In this document: one piece after another, positions 35,601-43,795 of the stretch
How the letters are laid out: every line of letters begins with the position of its first letter
Position numbering within the stretch: the stretch's first letter is position 1
Assembly: GCA_020555865.1 (NCBI GenBank)
Contig: JAJCJJ010000001.1
Coordinates: 496,001-560,000 of the forward strand
Direction: 5' to 3'
Length of the DNA: 64,000 bases
From: a bacterium 210917-DFI.7.65
GTDB lineage: Bacteria; Bacillota; Clostridia; Oscillospirales; Oscillospiraceae
The notes under the pieces: model-generated
Told to the model about the DNA's origin: nothing
Seen by the model: only the letters and a program-made list of their open reading frames with translations
The model's database searches: none
Program-made: the position numbers and the translations under genes

Positions 35601-36007
35601 GCTGCTGCAGGCAGCAATACGCCAGCGGCGTATACACCAGCGGTACCGTGTTTGAGCCGCGGTTTTACCAGTGCTTTGCCGAGATGATGAAAGAGGACGA
35701 GCTGCCCATTTTCAACTGGATCTGGTTTGGTCTGTATCGCACCGAACAGGGTGTGTGCAGTTATACCTACGGCATGGATGTGTTTGGGAAAGAGGAAATG
35801 GAGGTGCTCGATGCTGCCGCCCAGCCTTCTGAGGTGCGCGATTTTCTTGCCAGTCTGGTGTCCTATGTGCTGGGGTGCGATGTGACGCTGCAGGACGGTG
35901 AGACCATCGGGTTTTCGCCGGAGGACAAGCATTCGATCACCCGCGGGCCCGGCGTGTCGCTGCCGGGAACCACTTTGAAAATCAGCTACGAAGCGATGGA
36001 AGAATGA
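32690..36007 (+). CDS. Large TPR and DUF4261 protein
   Basis: A 1,105-residue cytosolic protein. The start ATG 32690 has AAAGGAGG 8 bp upstream. TPR-like repeats occur near the N-terminus (about 30-125: WNFRMAYAYYYLDQEGPALP then YFERALEKRPGDEDTQYF) and again at about 580-680 (AWQYAETGAQEEPDYPWIWL). The C-terminal ~210 residues match DUF4261 (FVGFVLLQQAQWSREQLIGD, then SLMPAPVPDHEAEANAGNNY and TSGTVFEPRFYQ). DUF4261 has been listed among immunity-like domains in polymorphic-toxin loci. No transmembrane segment or signal is seen. First gene of a five-gene same-strand cluster. Function unknown. Confidence 0.8.
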   Translation: MTLMEQCQIWNDNDEYQKIVDAIEVLPEEERTPELCSELARAYNNLADPGTAEGRAQLRRALDLLRPYEETLKDDHCWNFRMAYAYYYLDQEGPALPYFERALEKRPGDEDTQYFIDACRRGLALPRFQRNFRERTQEAWEAFVQGEAELRGLMDQEDRDAVAEELIAKCDAILHLAFETIAFEMGYNGEKYELILTPEGDRTRLFELVYFQRHAPADVRKQWNILVGRQKTAGFALRIDDWEIEAQDVQVWVEAQGEETAALTLYCEKLLPLLREEENKVWWMLSTLTDQVLGEIPAMALIDGFDVLDAPRDGVSVSLEELPQKLADMGMRTDWDAAAYLENHYTAYELEPNQDVDADWRMDVFAGSTCCPALVNGYLSNQSETMDAFHQNGAVPGFFCYPVDGFTGAERGKVLLDFRDALEEAVRKAAGEDAVTFVGGASGLRCGYLDFIAWDLPAVLNAAAEFLETSPVAWANFHTFRRDVGTVRLINRENDAPVVDEQTGSLLSQEDIAALAAFEEGSSGYFGRMWSYLNDFISTGVAEGRFTQQQAREDLQIALWYAYAWNNLDEYDSYYKAAQWMPASEKNAQGCGTWYYRYSVALMYCGRLEEAWQYAETGAQEEPDYPWIWLQVAKLRSHFGNREGALEAVRRGLALEPGDHEFQTLGREIEAGAPLETMEYHWIDPDCDQALQDGLDEGADDKRRAISCIVLDPESLKWVKELLQPTDWVADAPYCSFHMPVQDQRVEVVFLMNEAGLSKLKHTWLEEQKARLESGQWLTHTREDGRTGALEAVMIGLDYRIGLLYRLEKDGTRFQIFLQPDGTAAEHAIWEEEPPEAGGEKTSAAQQEDDDDRTGSFVGFVLLQQAQWSREQLIGDLKTEWGIDAAEDKAEEPEGSDDVMVFSVEDMMVAVSLMPAPVPDHEAEANAGNNYMWPEAVEAARAHQGHLMVAVLGKNADLFERGKLFVKVMACCCRQQYASGVYTSGTVFEPRFYQCFAEMMKEDELPIFNWIWFGLYRTEQGVCSYTYGMDVFGKEEMEVLDAAAQPSEVRDFLASLVSYVLGCDVTLQDGETIGFSPEDKHSITRGPGVSLPGTTLKISYEAMEE

Positions 36008-36085
36008 ACAGGTATTGCGGCGGGAACGCGGGGCGTCTGCAGCGCTGCCCTGCGCTGCTGCAGAATGGGAAAGGAGCGTGAGGCA

Positions 36086-38020
36086 ATGTTGCCCGAAGTG
36101 TACAGTGAAGAAGAAAGAAAAGCGGTGGAGGCGCATATCGAGGCATGTTTTGGGGCCTTTGAAACGGTGCTGCATGAGGTGGTATCGCCGGACATCCATG
36201 TGGACGTCTGCGTGATTCCGCCGGCGAAAGACCGGAACTATTATACCCTGGTGACTATGGGGATGGGCGCCCATCGGATGAACGTGCCGGCGGAACTGGC
36301 GGAATATAGGCTGGAACGGGCGGAACTGGCGATTGCGCTGCCTGCGGACTGGAAAGTGGATCAGGAAGCTTTCCGGGACGAGCAATGGTACTGGCCGGTT
36401 CGGCTGCTCAAAACCCTGGCCCGTCTGCCAGGCGAGTGTCACACCTGGCTGGGCTGGGGGCATACGGTAGACAATCAGGAGCCGTTTGCGCCGAATACGG
36501 AGTTGTGTGCATCTATGCTCATCGCGCCGCAGCATGTGAAGGAGGGCGGCGAGGTGTGCGCCCTGCCCGGCGGCGGGGAAGTCAATTTTTATCAGCTGCT
36601 TCCCCTGTATCGGGAGGAAATGGAGTTTAAACAGGCCCATGATGCCGAAGCGCTGCTGGATGAGATGGCCGGCGTGAGTTTTGTGGTGCAGCCGGATCGG
36701 GCCGACGCGTTTTCCGCCGGTGTGTCAGAGGAGGAATACCAGGCGCTGCTTATGGACGACGCTGCATGGCATTTGGAGGATCTGCGCGAAAAGCACCTGC
36801 CGGTGGAAGAAATCACAGCCTATAACCATCTGGCCATATATCTGCGTTGGTGTATGGAGCATCAGCTGATGGGTGAGGTGTTTTTGGAGCGGTATCCGGA
36901 CGTGACAGCCCGGCTTCAGGCAGATCCGGAACACACCGATTTGCGCCCTTTCCTCCGCGATGAACTGGATGGGAAGCTGCTGCGGGTTTACTTTAATGAT
37001 CCGGGCGAGGCGTTTTCGCACTATTATTACGGCAGCGGTGACGCGCCCTATTTCCCTTCGGATATTGACGATTACGCACTGCATTATTTCGGTGCGGAGC
37101 GTTATCATTCCGATGAATTCCAGGACGAGGCGTATCTGTTTATTCCCTTTGACGAAGCGTACTATCAGGCCATGGCGGAGCGGATAAACCAGCGCTGGGA
37201 GGCATGGCAGCATCAGGGGGCGGACACTGCGGACGAAGAGTCTGAACCTTCCGCACTGGCGAAAGCTATGATGGAATATCTCGAGTATGAGTGCCAGTAT
37301 TTTCCGCCCATGCTGGACGACGACCCCATTATTGCCGCGCTGAGCTATGCCCGGCGGCGCGGACTGCGGGAGGGATTTGTCCCCATGCTGATCGCGGTGG
37401 ATGAAACGCTGTGGGAGTGTCTGGTCATGAACTCCGGGGAGCGTCAGGATGAGACGCAAGACGATACCTTTGACTTCGACTGCGTGACGCAGTACCGCAG
37501 GGCGATTCTGTCACAACCGGTGAAAAACGGTCGAATGGTTTTGGAGCGCCGGTGCGGCGAACGCAGAAGCGAAGCGGAGGACGATGCGATGGACTGGGAT
37601 ACGGAGGTGCTGGGCGAAATGGCTGGCGGCGGGGTAAATGACCGCTTCCTGGGCTATTGGGACTACGAAACCCGGAAAACCATGCCCCTGATATTGGCGC
37701 ATATCCCGGTCAAGCATCCGTGGGAAGTGTTTGCCTATCTGCCCTTTGGCGGCTGGAATGAATGTCCTGACACAGATGAGTTGATGGCGGTGACGAAATA
37801 CTGGTTTGAGCAGTACGGCGCAGTGCCGGCGGTGATGACGCATGATGTGCTGGAATTCGATCTTCCGGCGCCTGTTCCGCAGGAGCGGGCCATGGAAGTG
37901 GCACAGGAGCAGTATGCGTTTTGCCCGGATGTGGTGGACCAAGGCGGGGAGGATGCCACGGTGGGCGCCCTGGCGGATACGCTGCGGCAGTCGGACAAGT
38001 GGTATTTCTGGTGGGATTGA
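36086..38020 (+). CDS. SUFU-domain and DUF4253 protein
   Basis: A 644-residue protein starting at ATG 36086 (AAAGGAG upstream). The first ~190 residues are a bacterial suppressor-of-fused domain (VDVCVIPPAKDRNYYTLVTM, then GMGAHRMNVPAELAEYRLER). The C-terminal ~120 residues match DUF4253 (PFGGWNECPDTDELMAVTKY, then EQYAFCPDVV, ending SDKWYFWWD). SUFU and DUF4253 proteins occur as immunity factors or orphan immunity genes in toxin loci of many bacteria. The middle (about 200-500) is acidic and unassigned. It lies 78 bp after the DUF4261 gene. Confidence 0.8.
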   Translation: MLPEVYSEEERKAVEAHIEACFGAFETVLHEVVSPDIHVDVCVIPPAKDRNYYTLVTMGMGAHRMNVPAELAEYRLERAELAIALPADWKVDQEAFRDEQWYWPVRLLKTLARLPGECHTWLGWGHTVDNQEPFAPNTELCASMLIAPQHVKEGGEVCALPGGGEVNFYQLLPLYREEMEFKQAHDAEALLDEMAGVSFVVQPDRADAFSAGVSEEEYQALLMDDAAWHLEDLREKHLPVEEITAYNHLAIYLRWCMEHQLMGEVFLERYPDVTARLQADPEHTDLRPFLRDELDGKLLRVYFNDPGEAFSHYYYGSGDAPYFPSDIDDYALHYFGAERYHSDEFQDEAYLFIPFDEAYYQAMAERINQRWEAWQHQGADTADEESEPSALAKAMMEYLEYECQYFPPMLDDDPIIAALSYARRRGLREGFVPMLIAVDETLWECLVMNSGERQDETQDDTFDFDCVTQYRRAILSQPVKNGRMVLERRCGERRSEAEDDAMDWDTEVLGEMAGGGVNDRFLGYWDYETRKTMPLILAHIPVKHPWEVFAYLPFGGWNECPDTDELMAVTKYWFEQYGAVPAVMTHDVLEFDLPAPVPQERAMEVAQEQYAFCPDVVDQGGEDATVGALADTLRQSDKWYFWWD

Positions 38021-38077
38021 CAACCGGCGTACAGCGGCTGAAACGACGGAGGAGCAGCAGAGAAAGGAATCGTGGAA

Positions 38078-38857
38078 ATGGGACTTGACATTTACGCCGG
38101 AACACTGACCCGATATTATGCGCACAACTGGAAAACGGTGGTGCAGCAGTGGGCAGAGAAAAACGGCTGGGGCTTTCAGCGCGTTACGCCGGAAGGAGAT
38201 GCGATTGCGCAGGAGGAAGAGCTGACGCCCACTGAGATTCAGAAGGCGATAGAGCACTGGCGCGACGGAATTCTCGAAGCCCTCGTCCCGGAGGGCCAGC
38301 CGCCGTTTCCGGCCTGGACGGAAGATAACGAAACGCCCTATTATACCGACAAACCGGATTGGGATGCATTTGAAGCGCTGCTGCTGTTCGGCGCCTGTCG
38401 GATTTATGACATGCCGGTGCCGGAGCAGTTTCCCAAACACGGGCAGTTTGAGCAGTTTGAAGCGGCCGGGCGCATGCAGGCGGATGAGAACATGAATTGG
38501 TCCCTTTTCACGGGGGCCGTCTGGTGGCTGCCGCTGGAGGAGTGCTTTGTGTTCCGCGCACCGCTGCCCACCGGCGACGAAGCGGTGCTCGGCACGGCCG
38601 GGACGCTGTTGGCGGAGCTGAAGCGTATCAACGAGTTGTCCTGGCAGGCGGATGAGAAGGAGATCTGCGCCTGGAGCCGCACAGAGGGGTATCCGGCAGA
38701 GGCAGAGGTGGGGCAGGGCGGTGTGCTCACCAAACAGAATATCCCGGCGCACACGCGCTTTGATACGGAGTCTCTGGCAAAATTTGCGTTTTCGATCTTA
38801 TATCAGGCGGCGCGCTTTTCCCTGGCGCAGCGGGTGCCGGTGCTCCTGGATTATTGA
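38078..38857 (+). CDS. Hypothetical protein of the SUFU/DUF4261 cluster
   Basis: A 259-residue soluble protein beginning MGLDIYAGTLTRYYAHNWKT (ATG 38078, AAAGGA 9 bp upstream). I do not recognise a domain. The sequence is rich in Trp and acidic residues, as are its neighbours. The MGLDIYAGT start resembles short cytosolic proteins that begin MGLD(I/V)Y and occur with immunity-type genes, but this is only a resemblance. The stop is 12 bp before the next start, so the two are probably one operon. Confidence 0.65.
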   Translation: MGLDIYAGTLTRYYAHNWKTVVQQWAEKNGWGFQRVTPEGDAIAQEEELTPTEIQKAIEHWRDGILEALVPEGQPPFPAWTEDNETPYYTDKPDWDAFEALLLFGACRIYDMPVPEQFPKHGQFEQFEAAGRMQADENMNWSLFTGAVWWLPLEECFVFRAPLPTGDEAVLGTAGTLLAELKRINELSWQADEKEICAWSRTEGYPAEAEVGQGGVLTKQNIPAHTRFDTESLAKFAFSILYQAARFSLAQRVPVLLDY

Positions 38858-38869
38858 GGAGGCGGAACA

Positions 38870-39574
38870 ATGGGCTTTGATGTGAGTTTTCACCCCATTT
38901 CCCCCGCAGAAATGGACATGTGGTATTTTACGCCGCTGGAATGGGTGCGGCAGGGGCAGAAGGACAAAGTACTGGATCTGGCGGAGCAGTATGGCATGGA
39001 AGCGTTTTATGCGCAGAAGTATCTCAGTGTGCTGCAGGCGGGTGCCGCTGTGGAGGAACAGGAGCTGTTTGACAAAAGCCACGGCTTCTACCTGGCGGTG
39101 GTGCAGGGCTTTTTCCTAACGTATTATTACACTCGGGGCAGCGCTTTTTCCTTTCTCATTGAAGAAAAGCCGGTCTATCGGCGCTATACCACGCCCTGGT
39201 GCGGCGTGACGCCCCGCGCGTTTCCCAATCCGGCGGAAAACGGCATTGTGGAAAACTACTGTGCCGGCGTTTATCTTGCTCCAGCGCAGGTTGTGCAGCT
39301 GCTGGAGGATTTGGAGCGCGATCCCAAGGTGCGTTCGGATCTGGAACGGCAATGGTGCGGAGGCCAGCTGCCAGTGCTGGTAAAAGCGCTGCAGGCGGCC
39401 CGGGAACAGGAACGCGGGCTGTTGGAGGCCACGGAAGTTGTGGAGCCGAACCCTATTTCGCCCAATGAGAGCCGCAGTTATTCCAATCTGTTCCACTGCG
39501 ATAAAGATGGGGTGTATCTGTTTCTTGACACGGCCCTGAAACAGCTTACCCAGGCGATGGAGGAATCGAAATGA
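38870..39574 (+). CDS. Hypothetical protein of the SUFU/DUF4261 cluster
   Basis: A 234-residue soluble protein, MGFDVSFHPISPAEMDMWYF onward, with GAGGCGG 5 bp before the ATG. No family recognised. It shares the MGxDxxxxP style of start with the gene before it. Its stop overlaps the start of the SUFU gene as ATGA, which shows translational coupling and argues for a shared role with SUFU. Confidence 0.65.
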   Translation: MGFDVSFHPISPAEMDMWYFTPLEWVRQGQKDKVLDLAEQYGMEAFYAQKYLSVLQAGAAVEEQELFDKSHGFYLAVVQGFFLTYYYTRGSAFSFLIEEKPVYRRYTTPWCGVTPRAFPNPAENGIVENYCAGVYLAPAQVVQLLEDLERDPKVRSDLERQWCGGQLPVLVKALQAAREQERGLLEATEVVEPNPISPNESRSYSNLFHCDKDGVYLFLDTALKQLTQAMEESK

Positions 39575-40614
39575 ACGCTGAAACAGGATTTTCTCAGGAG
39601 GGATTTGATGCCGTTTCCCGTGCGCTCGAGAGGCTCTATCCCGGCCAGGAAGGAATTTTTTACCGTACGGTGATCCCTTATGCTCTGGGAGGCAAGGACC
39701 CGCTGGACGGCATAGAGGTTTGGAAAAGCGAACATGGCGTCCCCCACTGGCACTATGTCACTTACGGGTTTACAGAGCTTTACGAAAAAGAGAGCGACAT
39801 TTCTCAGGAGAGCGGTTACGGGTTTGAACTGACCTTCCGTCTGAAGCGGGGAGCGGAAGAGCAGCCGCCGGCCTGGCCGGTGAACCTGCTGCAGAACCTG
39901 GCCCGGTATGTGTTTTCTACCGGCAATGGTTTTGGGCCGGGCCATCATATGAGCTGCAATGGTCCGATTGCTCTGGATACCGACACGAAATTGACGGCAC
40001 TGGGCTTTCGCGTGGACCCGGAACTGGGAGAGCTGGACACGCCCAACGGCCATATGCGCTTTTTGCAGGCCGTGGCTCTCACCGGCGACGAGATGGAGGC
40101 CATGATGTGCTGGGATGGGCAGCGTTTTCTGGAGGAGCTGGAGCGCTGCATTCCGTTGTGTCTTACCGATCTGAAGCGCGTTTCGCAGATGGGGCAGGCG
40201 GCGTTTTCCGAAGCCTGGAAGGCTGGTGTGGAGCGGGATGGATCATCCGTTGGCGTTCTTTATCTGGACGAGGTGGAAGCGCAGCTGGAGGACGGCTGCG
40301 GGTACCTTCGTCTGGGAGCCGGCCGTGCTCCGCTTCTGGCCCGCATGCTTCGGGCGCGGGTGGGAAAGGGGCGGGATCTGTGTCTGTACGGCCGGGACAG
40401 CACAGTCCGCTTTCGTTCCGGTGTGCGGCCGGTGCTGGCGTGGGAAGACGGTATCCTGACTGTGACGCTGGATGAGGCAGCAATGGAGGAACTGTGTACG
40501 GTGCTCCCATTCCATGCGGGGAAATATCCCTTGTCCGCTGTGCCGCTAAGCATTGTGTTGATTCCTACGCGGATCACCGATGCGGAGGGACATGTGCTGG
40601 AAGTAATTGAATAA
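39571..40614 (+). CDS. Suppressor-of-fused (SUFU) domain protein
   Basis: A 347-residue protein with a clear SUFU domain over residues 10-200: HWHYVTYGFTELYEKES, GYGFELTFRLKRG, NLLQNLARYVFSTGNGFGPG, LTALGFRVDPELGELDTPNG. The remaining ~150 residues form a C-terminal extension often present in bacterial SUFU proteins. In animals SUFU restrains Gli factors; in bacteria it is found as an immunity protein that neutralises a toxin. It is the last intact gene of the cluster. No toxin partner is encoded nearby. Confidence 0.88.
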   Translation: MNAETGFSQEGFDAVSRALERLYPGQEGIFYRTVIPYALGGKDPLDGIEVWKSEHGVPHWHYVTYGFTELYEKESDISQESGYGFELTFRLKRGAEEQPPAWPVNLLQNLARYVFSTGNGFGPGHHMSCNGPIALDTDTKLTALGFRVDPELGELDTPNGHMRFLQAVALTGDEMEAMMCWDGQRFLEELERCIPLCLTDLKRVSQMGQAAFSEAWKAGVERDGSSVGVLYLDEVEAQLEDGCGYLRLGAGRAPLLARMLRARVGKGRDLCLYGRDSTVRFRSGVRPVLAWEDGILTVTLDEAAMEELCTVLPFHAGKYPLSAVPLSIVLIPTRITDAEGHVLEVIE

Positions 40615-40626
40615 AAGAGGAAAAGC

Positions 40627-40800
40627 CGATGGATCCGGCGTTTCTGGACCGACTGGCACTTTCGTATGGGCTATACGCTGTACCGGCTGAGTCGGGAGAA
40701 AGAGGCGCTGCCGTATTTTCACAGGGTGCTGAATCTGATCCCAGACGGCGCGCAGACGAAAAAATTTTTCGCCGGACTGCATGCGCAGCACTGCTGCGCC
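40627..40800 (+). pseudogene. TPR fragment, decayed paralogue of the 32690 gene
   Basis: Just after the SUFU gene one frame reads WHFRMGYTLYRLSREKEALP, then YFHRVLNLIPDGAQTKKFF. It lines up with WNFRMAYAYYYLDQEGPALP and YFERALEKRPGDEDTQYF of the large TPR/DUF4261 protein at the head of the cluster. Only about 55 residues remain. A duplicated first gene seems to have been lost by deletion. Confidence 0.65.
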
Positions 40801-40859
40801 GTGGAGGGGAAATACGGCGAAGCGGACAGAAAAACATGGTATTGTTGGCCAATATCTGG

Positions 40860-40865
40860 TATAAT
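40860..40865 (+). promoter_or_regulatory. Extended -10 promoter for the CoA-disulfide reductase gene
   Basis: TGGTATAAT (TATAAT 40860-40865) lies 126 bp before the start codon. The -35 is weak. Confidence 0.45.
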
Positions 40866-40991
40866 AACAACAGGAAGCAAAGCGTGGAAAGAACCGGAGG
40901 GAACGGTGCGCCGGTTCGGTGCCTGAAGGGAACCGGCGGCCGGGAGAGGAAGCATGCCCGGACAGCGCAGAGATGTGAAAGGAGGAGTTCC

Positions 40992-42692
40992 ATGAAAGTT
41001 GTTATCGTCGGCGGCGTGGCGGGCGGAGCCACCGCGGCAGCCCGAATCCGTCGCCTGGATGAATATGCGGAGATTGTGGTGTTTGAGCGAACAGGATATG
41101 TGTCCTATGCCAATTGCGGCCTGCCCTATTATATCGGTGGTGTAATTGCCGATCCGGCGGAGCTAACGCTGCAGACGCCAGAGCGTTTTCGTGCGCGCTT
41201 CGGCATTGACGTGCGGGTGCGCCACGAGGTCACCGCGATTTATCCGGAACGGAAAGCCGTTCGTGTGCAGAATTTGGATACCGGCACCGTGTTTGAAGAA
41301 CATTACGACAAGCTGCTGCTCTCACCAGGGGCGCAGCCCACGCAGCCTGAGCTGCCCGGCGTGGAAGCGGAGCGGGTGTTCACGTTGCGCACCGTGGAAG
41401 ATACGCTACGTATCCGCGCGTTTGTAGAGCGGGAGAAGCCGCGCTCCGCGATTTTGGCGGGCGGCGGATTCATCAGCCTGGAGTTGGCGGAAAACCTGCG
41501 GGAACTGGGCGTCGATGTGACCATCGTTCAGCGTCCGGCGCAGTTGCTCAATCCGCTGGATCCTGAGATGGCCAGCTTTATTCATGCCGAAATGCGCCGC
41601 AGGGGCGTCCGGCTGATGCTCGGGCATTCCGTGACTGGGTTCCGGGAGGAACACGGCGGCGTGCAGGTACTTTTAAAGGGAGAACCTTCCCTGCGGGCTG
41701 ACATGGTGGTACTGGCCATCGGCGTGACACCGGATACACGGCTGGCCCGGGAAGCAGGGCTGGCGCTGGGCCGAAAGGGCAGCATTGCAGTCAACGAACG
41801 CATGGAGACCTCGGCCAAAGATGTTTACGCCGTGGGTGACGCGGTAGAAATCTGGCATACGGTTACCGGGCAGAAAACGCTACTGTCTCTGGCAGGTCCG
41901 GCCAATAAGCAGGGACGCATTGCGGCGGACAATATATGCGGCGGCAGCAGCGTCTACCGCGGTGCGCAGGGTTCCTTTGTACTCAAGCTGTTTGACCTGA
42001 CTGCGGCGGCGACGGGTATCAATGAGCAAACGGCGCGGGAGGCCGGCATCGGGTGTGATAAAATCTATCTCTCCCCCTCCAGCCACGCGGGGTATTATCC
42101 CGGCGGCCAGGCCATGACCATAAAGGTTGTTTTTGAAACAGGAACGTTCCGTCTGCTGGGCGCGCAGATCGTGGGTAGAGAAGGGGTGGACAAGCGCATC
42201 GATGTGCTGGCTGCCGCCATCCGCGCAGGCATGACCGGGCCGGAGCTGAGCGAGCTGGATCTGGCGTACGCGCCGCCTTATTCATCGGCTAAAGATCCGG
42301 TAAATATGGCCGGCTTTATGATGGAAAATCTGGCCGGTGGGCTGCTGCAGCAGTTCCACTGGGACATGATCGACACCCTTCCCAGGGATGGCAGCATTAC
42401 GCTGTTAGACACCCGGACGGCAGAGGAATACGGCTCCGGCCACGCCAGGGGCTTTGTCAATATTCCGCTGGACGAGCTGCGGGGGCGGCTGACAGAGCTG
42501 TGCGCCGGCAAGCCTGTGTATGTGATGTGCCAAAGCGGCCTGCGCAGCTATCTTGCCTGCCGCATGTTGGCGCAGCGGGGCTTTTCCTGCTTCAATTTCT
42601 CCGGCGGCTACCGGCTGTACGCATCGGTTAAAGAAGAGCAGGCGGCGGCGGAGCAGACGCTGCCTTGCGGCATGAACCGGACGTGCGTGTAA
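40992..42692 (+). CDS. CoA-disulfide reductase with C-terminal rhodanese domain
   Basis: A 566-residue FAD-dependent disulfide reductase. The start is ATG 40992 with AAAGGAGGAG upstream; the open frame extends back over the TPR relic but that part is not coding. The FAD site is VVIVGGVAGGATAAARI (residues 3-19) and the single active cysteine C42 is in SYANCGLPYY, the CoADR/NADH-oxidase type. A second dinucleotide site follows (ILAGGGFISLELAENL), then a dimerisation domain with PPYSSAKDPVN. The C-terminal rhodanese domain has C513 in CQSGLRSY. The enzyme reduces CoA disulfide or persulfide with NAD(P)H and handles sulfane sulfur. Confidence 0.92.
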   Translation: MKVVIVGGVAGGATAAARIRRLDEYAEIVVFERTGYVSYANCGLPYYIGGVIADPAELTLQTPERFRARFGIDVRVRHEVTAIYPERKAVRVQNLDTGTVFEEHYDKLLLSPGAQPTQPELPGVEAERVFTLRTVEDTLRIRAFVEREKPRSAILAGGGFISLELAENLRELGVDVTIVQRPAQLLNPLDPEMASFIHAEMRRRGVRLMLGHSVTGFREEHGGVQVLLKGEPSLRADMVVLAIGVTPDTRLAREAGLALGRKGSIAVNERMETSAKDVYAVGDAVEIWHTVTGQKTLLSLAGPANKQGRIAADNICGGSSVYRGAQGSFVLKLFDLTAAATGINEQTAREAGIGCDKIYLSPSSHAGYYPGGQAMTIKVVFETGTFRLLGAQIVGREGVDKRIDVLAAAIRAGMTGPELSELDLAYAPPYSSAKDPVNMAGFMMENLAGGLLQQFHWDMIDTLPRDGSITLLDTRTAEEYGSGHARGFVNIPLDELRGRLTELCAGKPVYVMCQSGLRSYLACRMLAQRGFSCFNFSGGYRLYASVKEEQAAAEQTLPCGMNRTCV

Positions 42693-42841
42693 TCCGGCGG
42701 AAAAAAGCTGCTTTGCAGGGGTATACTAAAAAACAGAGCACGGTGCTGCAGTTGTGATGCCTGCGTTTTTGGCGGTACGGCTGGGAACTGCGGTGGAATA
42801 GGGTATAGGCGCACAAACAGAAGAACAGAGGAGGCAGTTCA

Positions 42842-43795
42842 ATGGAACATATTTACGATATGGTTATTATCGGCGGCGGCCCAGGCGGGTACACCGCTGC
42901 GCTGTACGGTGCCCGGTCTGGGTTGGATACACTGATTTTGGAAAGGCTCTCCGCCGGCGGGCAGATGGCGCTGACCGATCAGATTGATAACTATCCGGGA
43001 TTTGAGGACGGAATCGACGGTTTTTCCCTGGGTGAAAAAATGCTGCGCGGCGCAGAGCGGTTCGGTGCGCAGACAAAGATGGCGGAGGTGCGTGCCGTCC
43101 GGCTGAACGGCGCGGTGAAAGAGATTGAAACCGCCGGCGGCACGCTGTATGGACGCACGGTGATCCTTGCCACCGGTGCGACGCCCCGGGCGCTGGGCGT
43201 TGCGGGAGAACAGGAGCTGATCGGCCGCGGCGTCAGTTACTGCGCTTCCTGCGACGGCATGTTTTACCGGGGCAAGACGGTGGTGATCGTCGGCGGCGGA
43301 AACACCGCAGCGGCAGACGCCATCCTGCTCTCGCGCATTTGCGAGAAGGTGTTCGTTGTGCACCGGCGCGATACCCTGCGCGCCACAAAAATCTATCATG
43401 AGCCGTTGATGAAGGCTGAGAACATTGCGTTTTGCTGGAACAGCACGGTGAGCGAACTGCTCCACGGGGACAAGCTGACTGGCGTGAAGGTGCGTAATAT
43501 CCAGACCGGCGAGGAAACGGAAATTTCCTGCGACGGCCTGTTTGTGTGCATTGGCCGGGAGCCGGCGTCGGAATTGGTCAAAGGTCAGCTGGAACTGGAC
43601 GGTGCGGGTTATATCGTAGCCGACGAGTCTACCCGAACCAGCCTGCCCGGCGTGTATGCCGTGGGCGATGTGCGCACAAAGGCGTTCCGGCAGGTGGTCA
43701 CCGCTGTGGGCGACGGCGCTACGGCAGCCTACTACGCGGACGAATATCTGACCGAGACCAAGCAGGCACAGGAGGACGGCGCGCTTGATCGTTGA
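42842..43795 (+). CDS. trxB: Thioredoxin-disulfide reductase
   Basis: A 317-residue flavoprotein of the normal low-molecular-weight TrxB length. The FAD motif is IIGGGPGGYTAALYGAR (9-25), the redox pair C134/C137 is in SYCASCDG, the NADPH motif is VVIVGGGNTAAADAI, and the C-terminal FAD site is GVYAVGDVRTKAFRQVVTA. It reduces thioredoxin with NADPH, or with ferredoxin in some Clostridia. It follows the CoADR gene by about 150 bp and overlaps the metal-transporter gene, which points to a thiol-redox and metal operon. Confidence 0.93.
   Translation: MEHIYDMVIIGGGPGGYTAALYGARSGLDTLILERLSAGGQMALTDQIDNYPGFEDGIDGFSLGEKMLRGAERFGAQTKMAEVRAVRLNGAVKEIETAGGTLYGRTVILATGATPRALGVAGEQELIGRGVSYCASCDGMFYRGKTVVIVGGGNTAAADAILLSRICEKVFVVHRRDTLRATKIYHEPLMKAENIAFCWNSTVSELLHGDKLTGVKVRNIQTGEETEISCDGLFVCIGREPASELVKGQLELDGAGYIVADESTRTSLPGVYAVGDVRTKAFRQVVTAVGDGATAAYYADEYLTETKQAQEDGALDR

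Noticed and set aside
34211..36640. 809-codon minus-strand frame
   Set aside because: Antisense to the TPR/DUF4261 and SUFU genes, with no ribosome site and low-complexity H/R/Q-rich translation.
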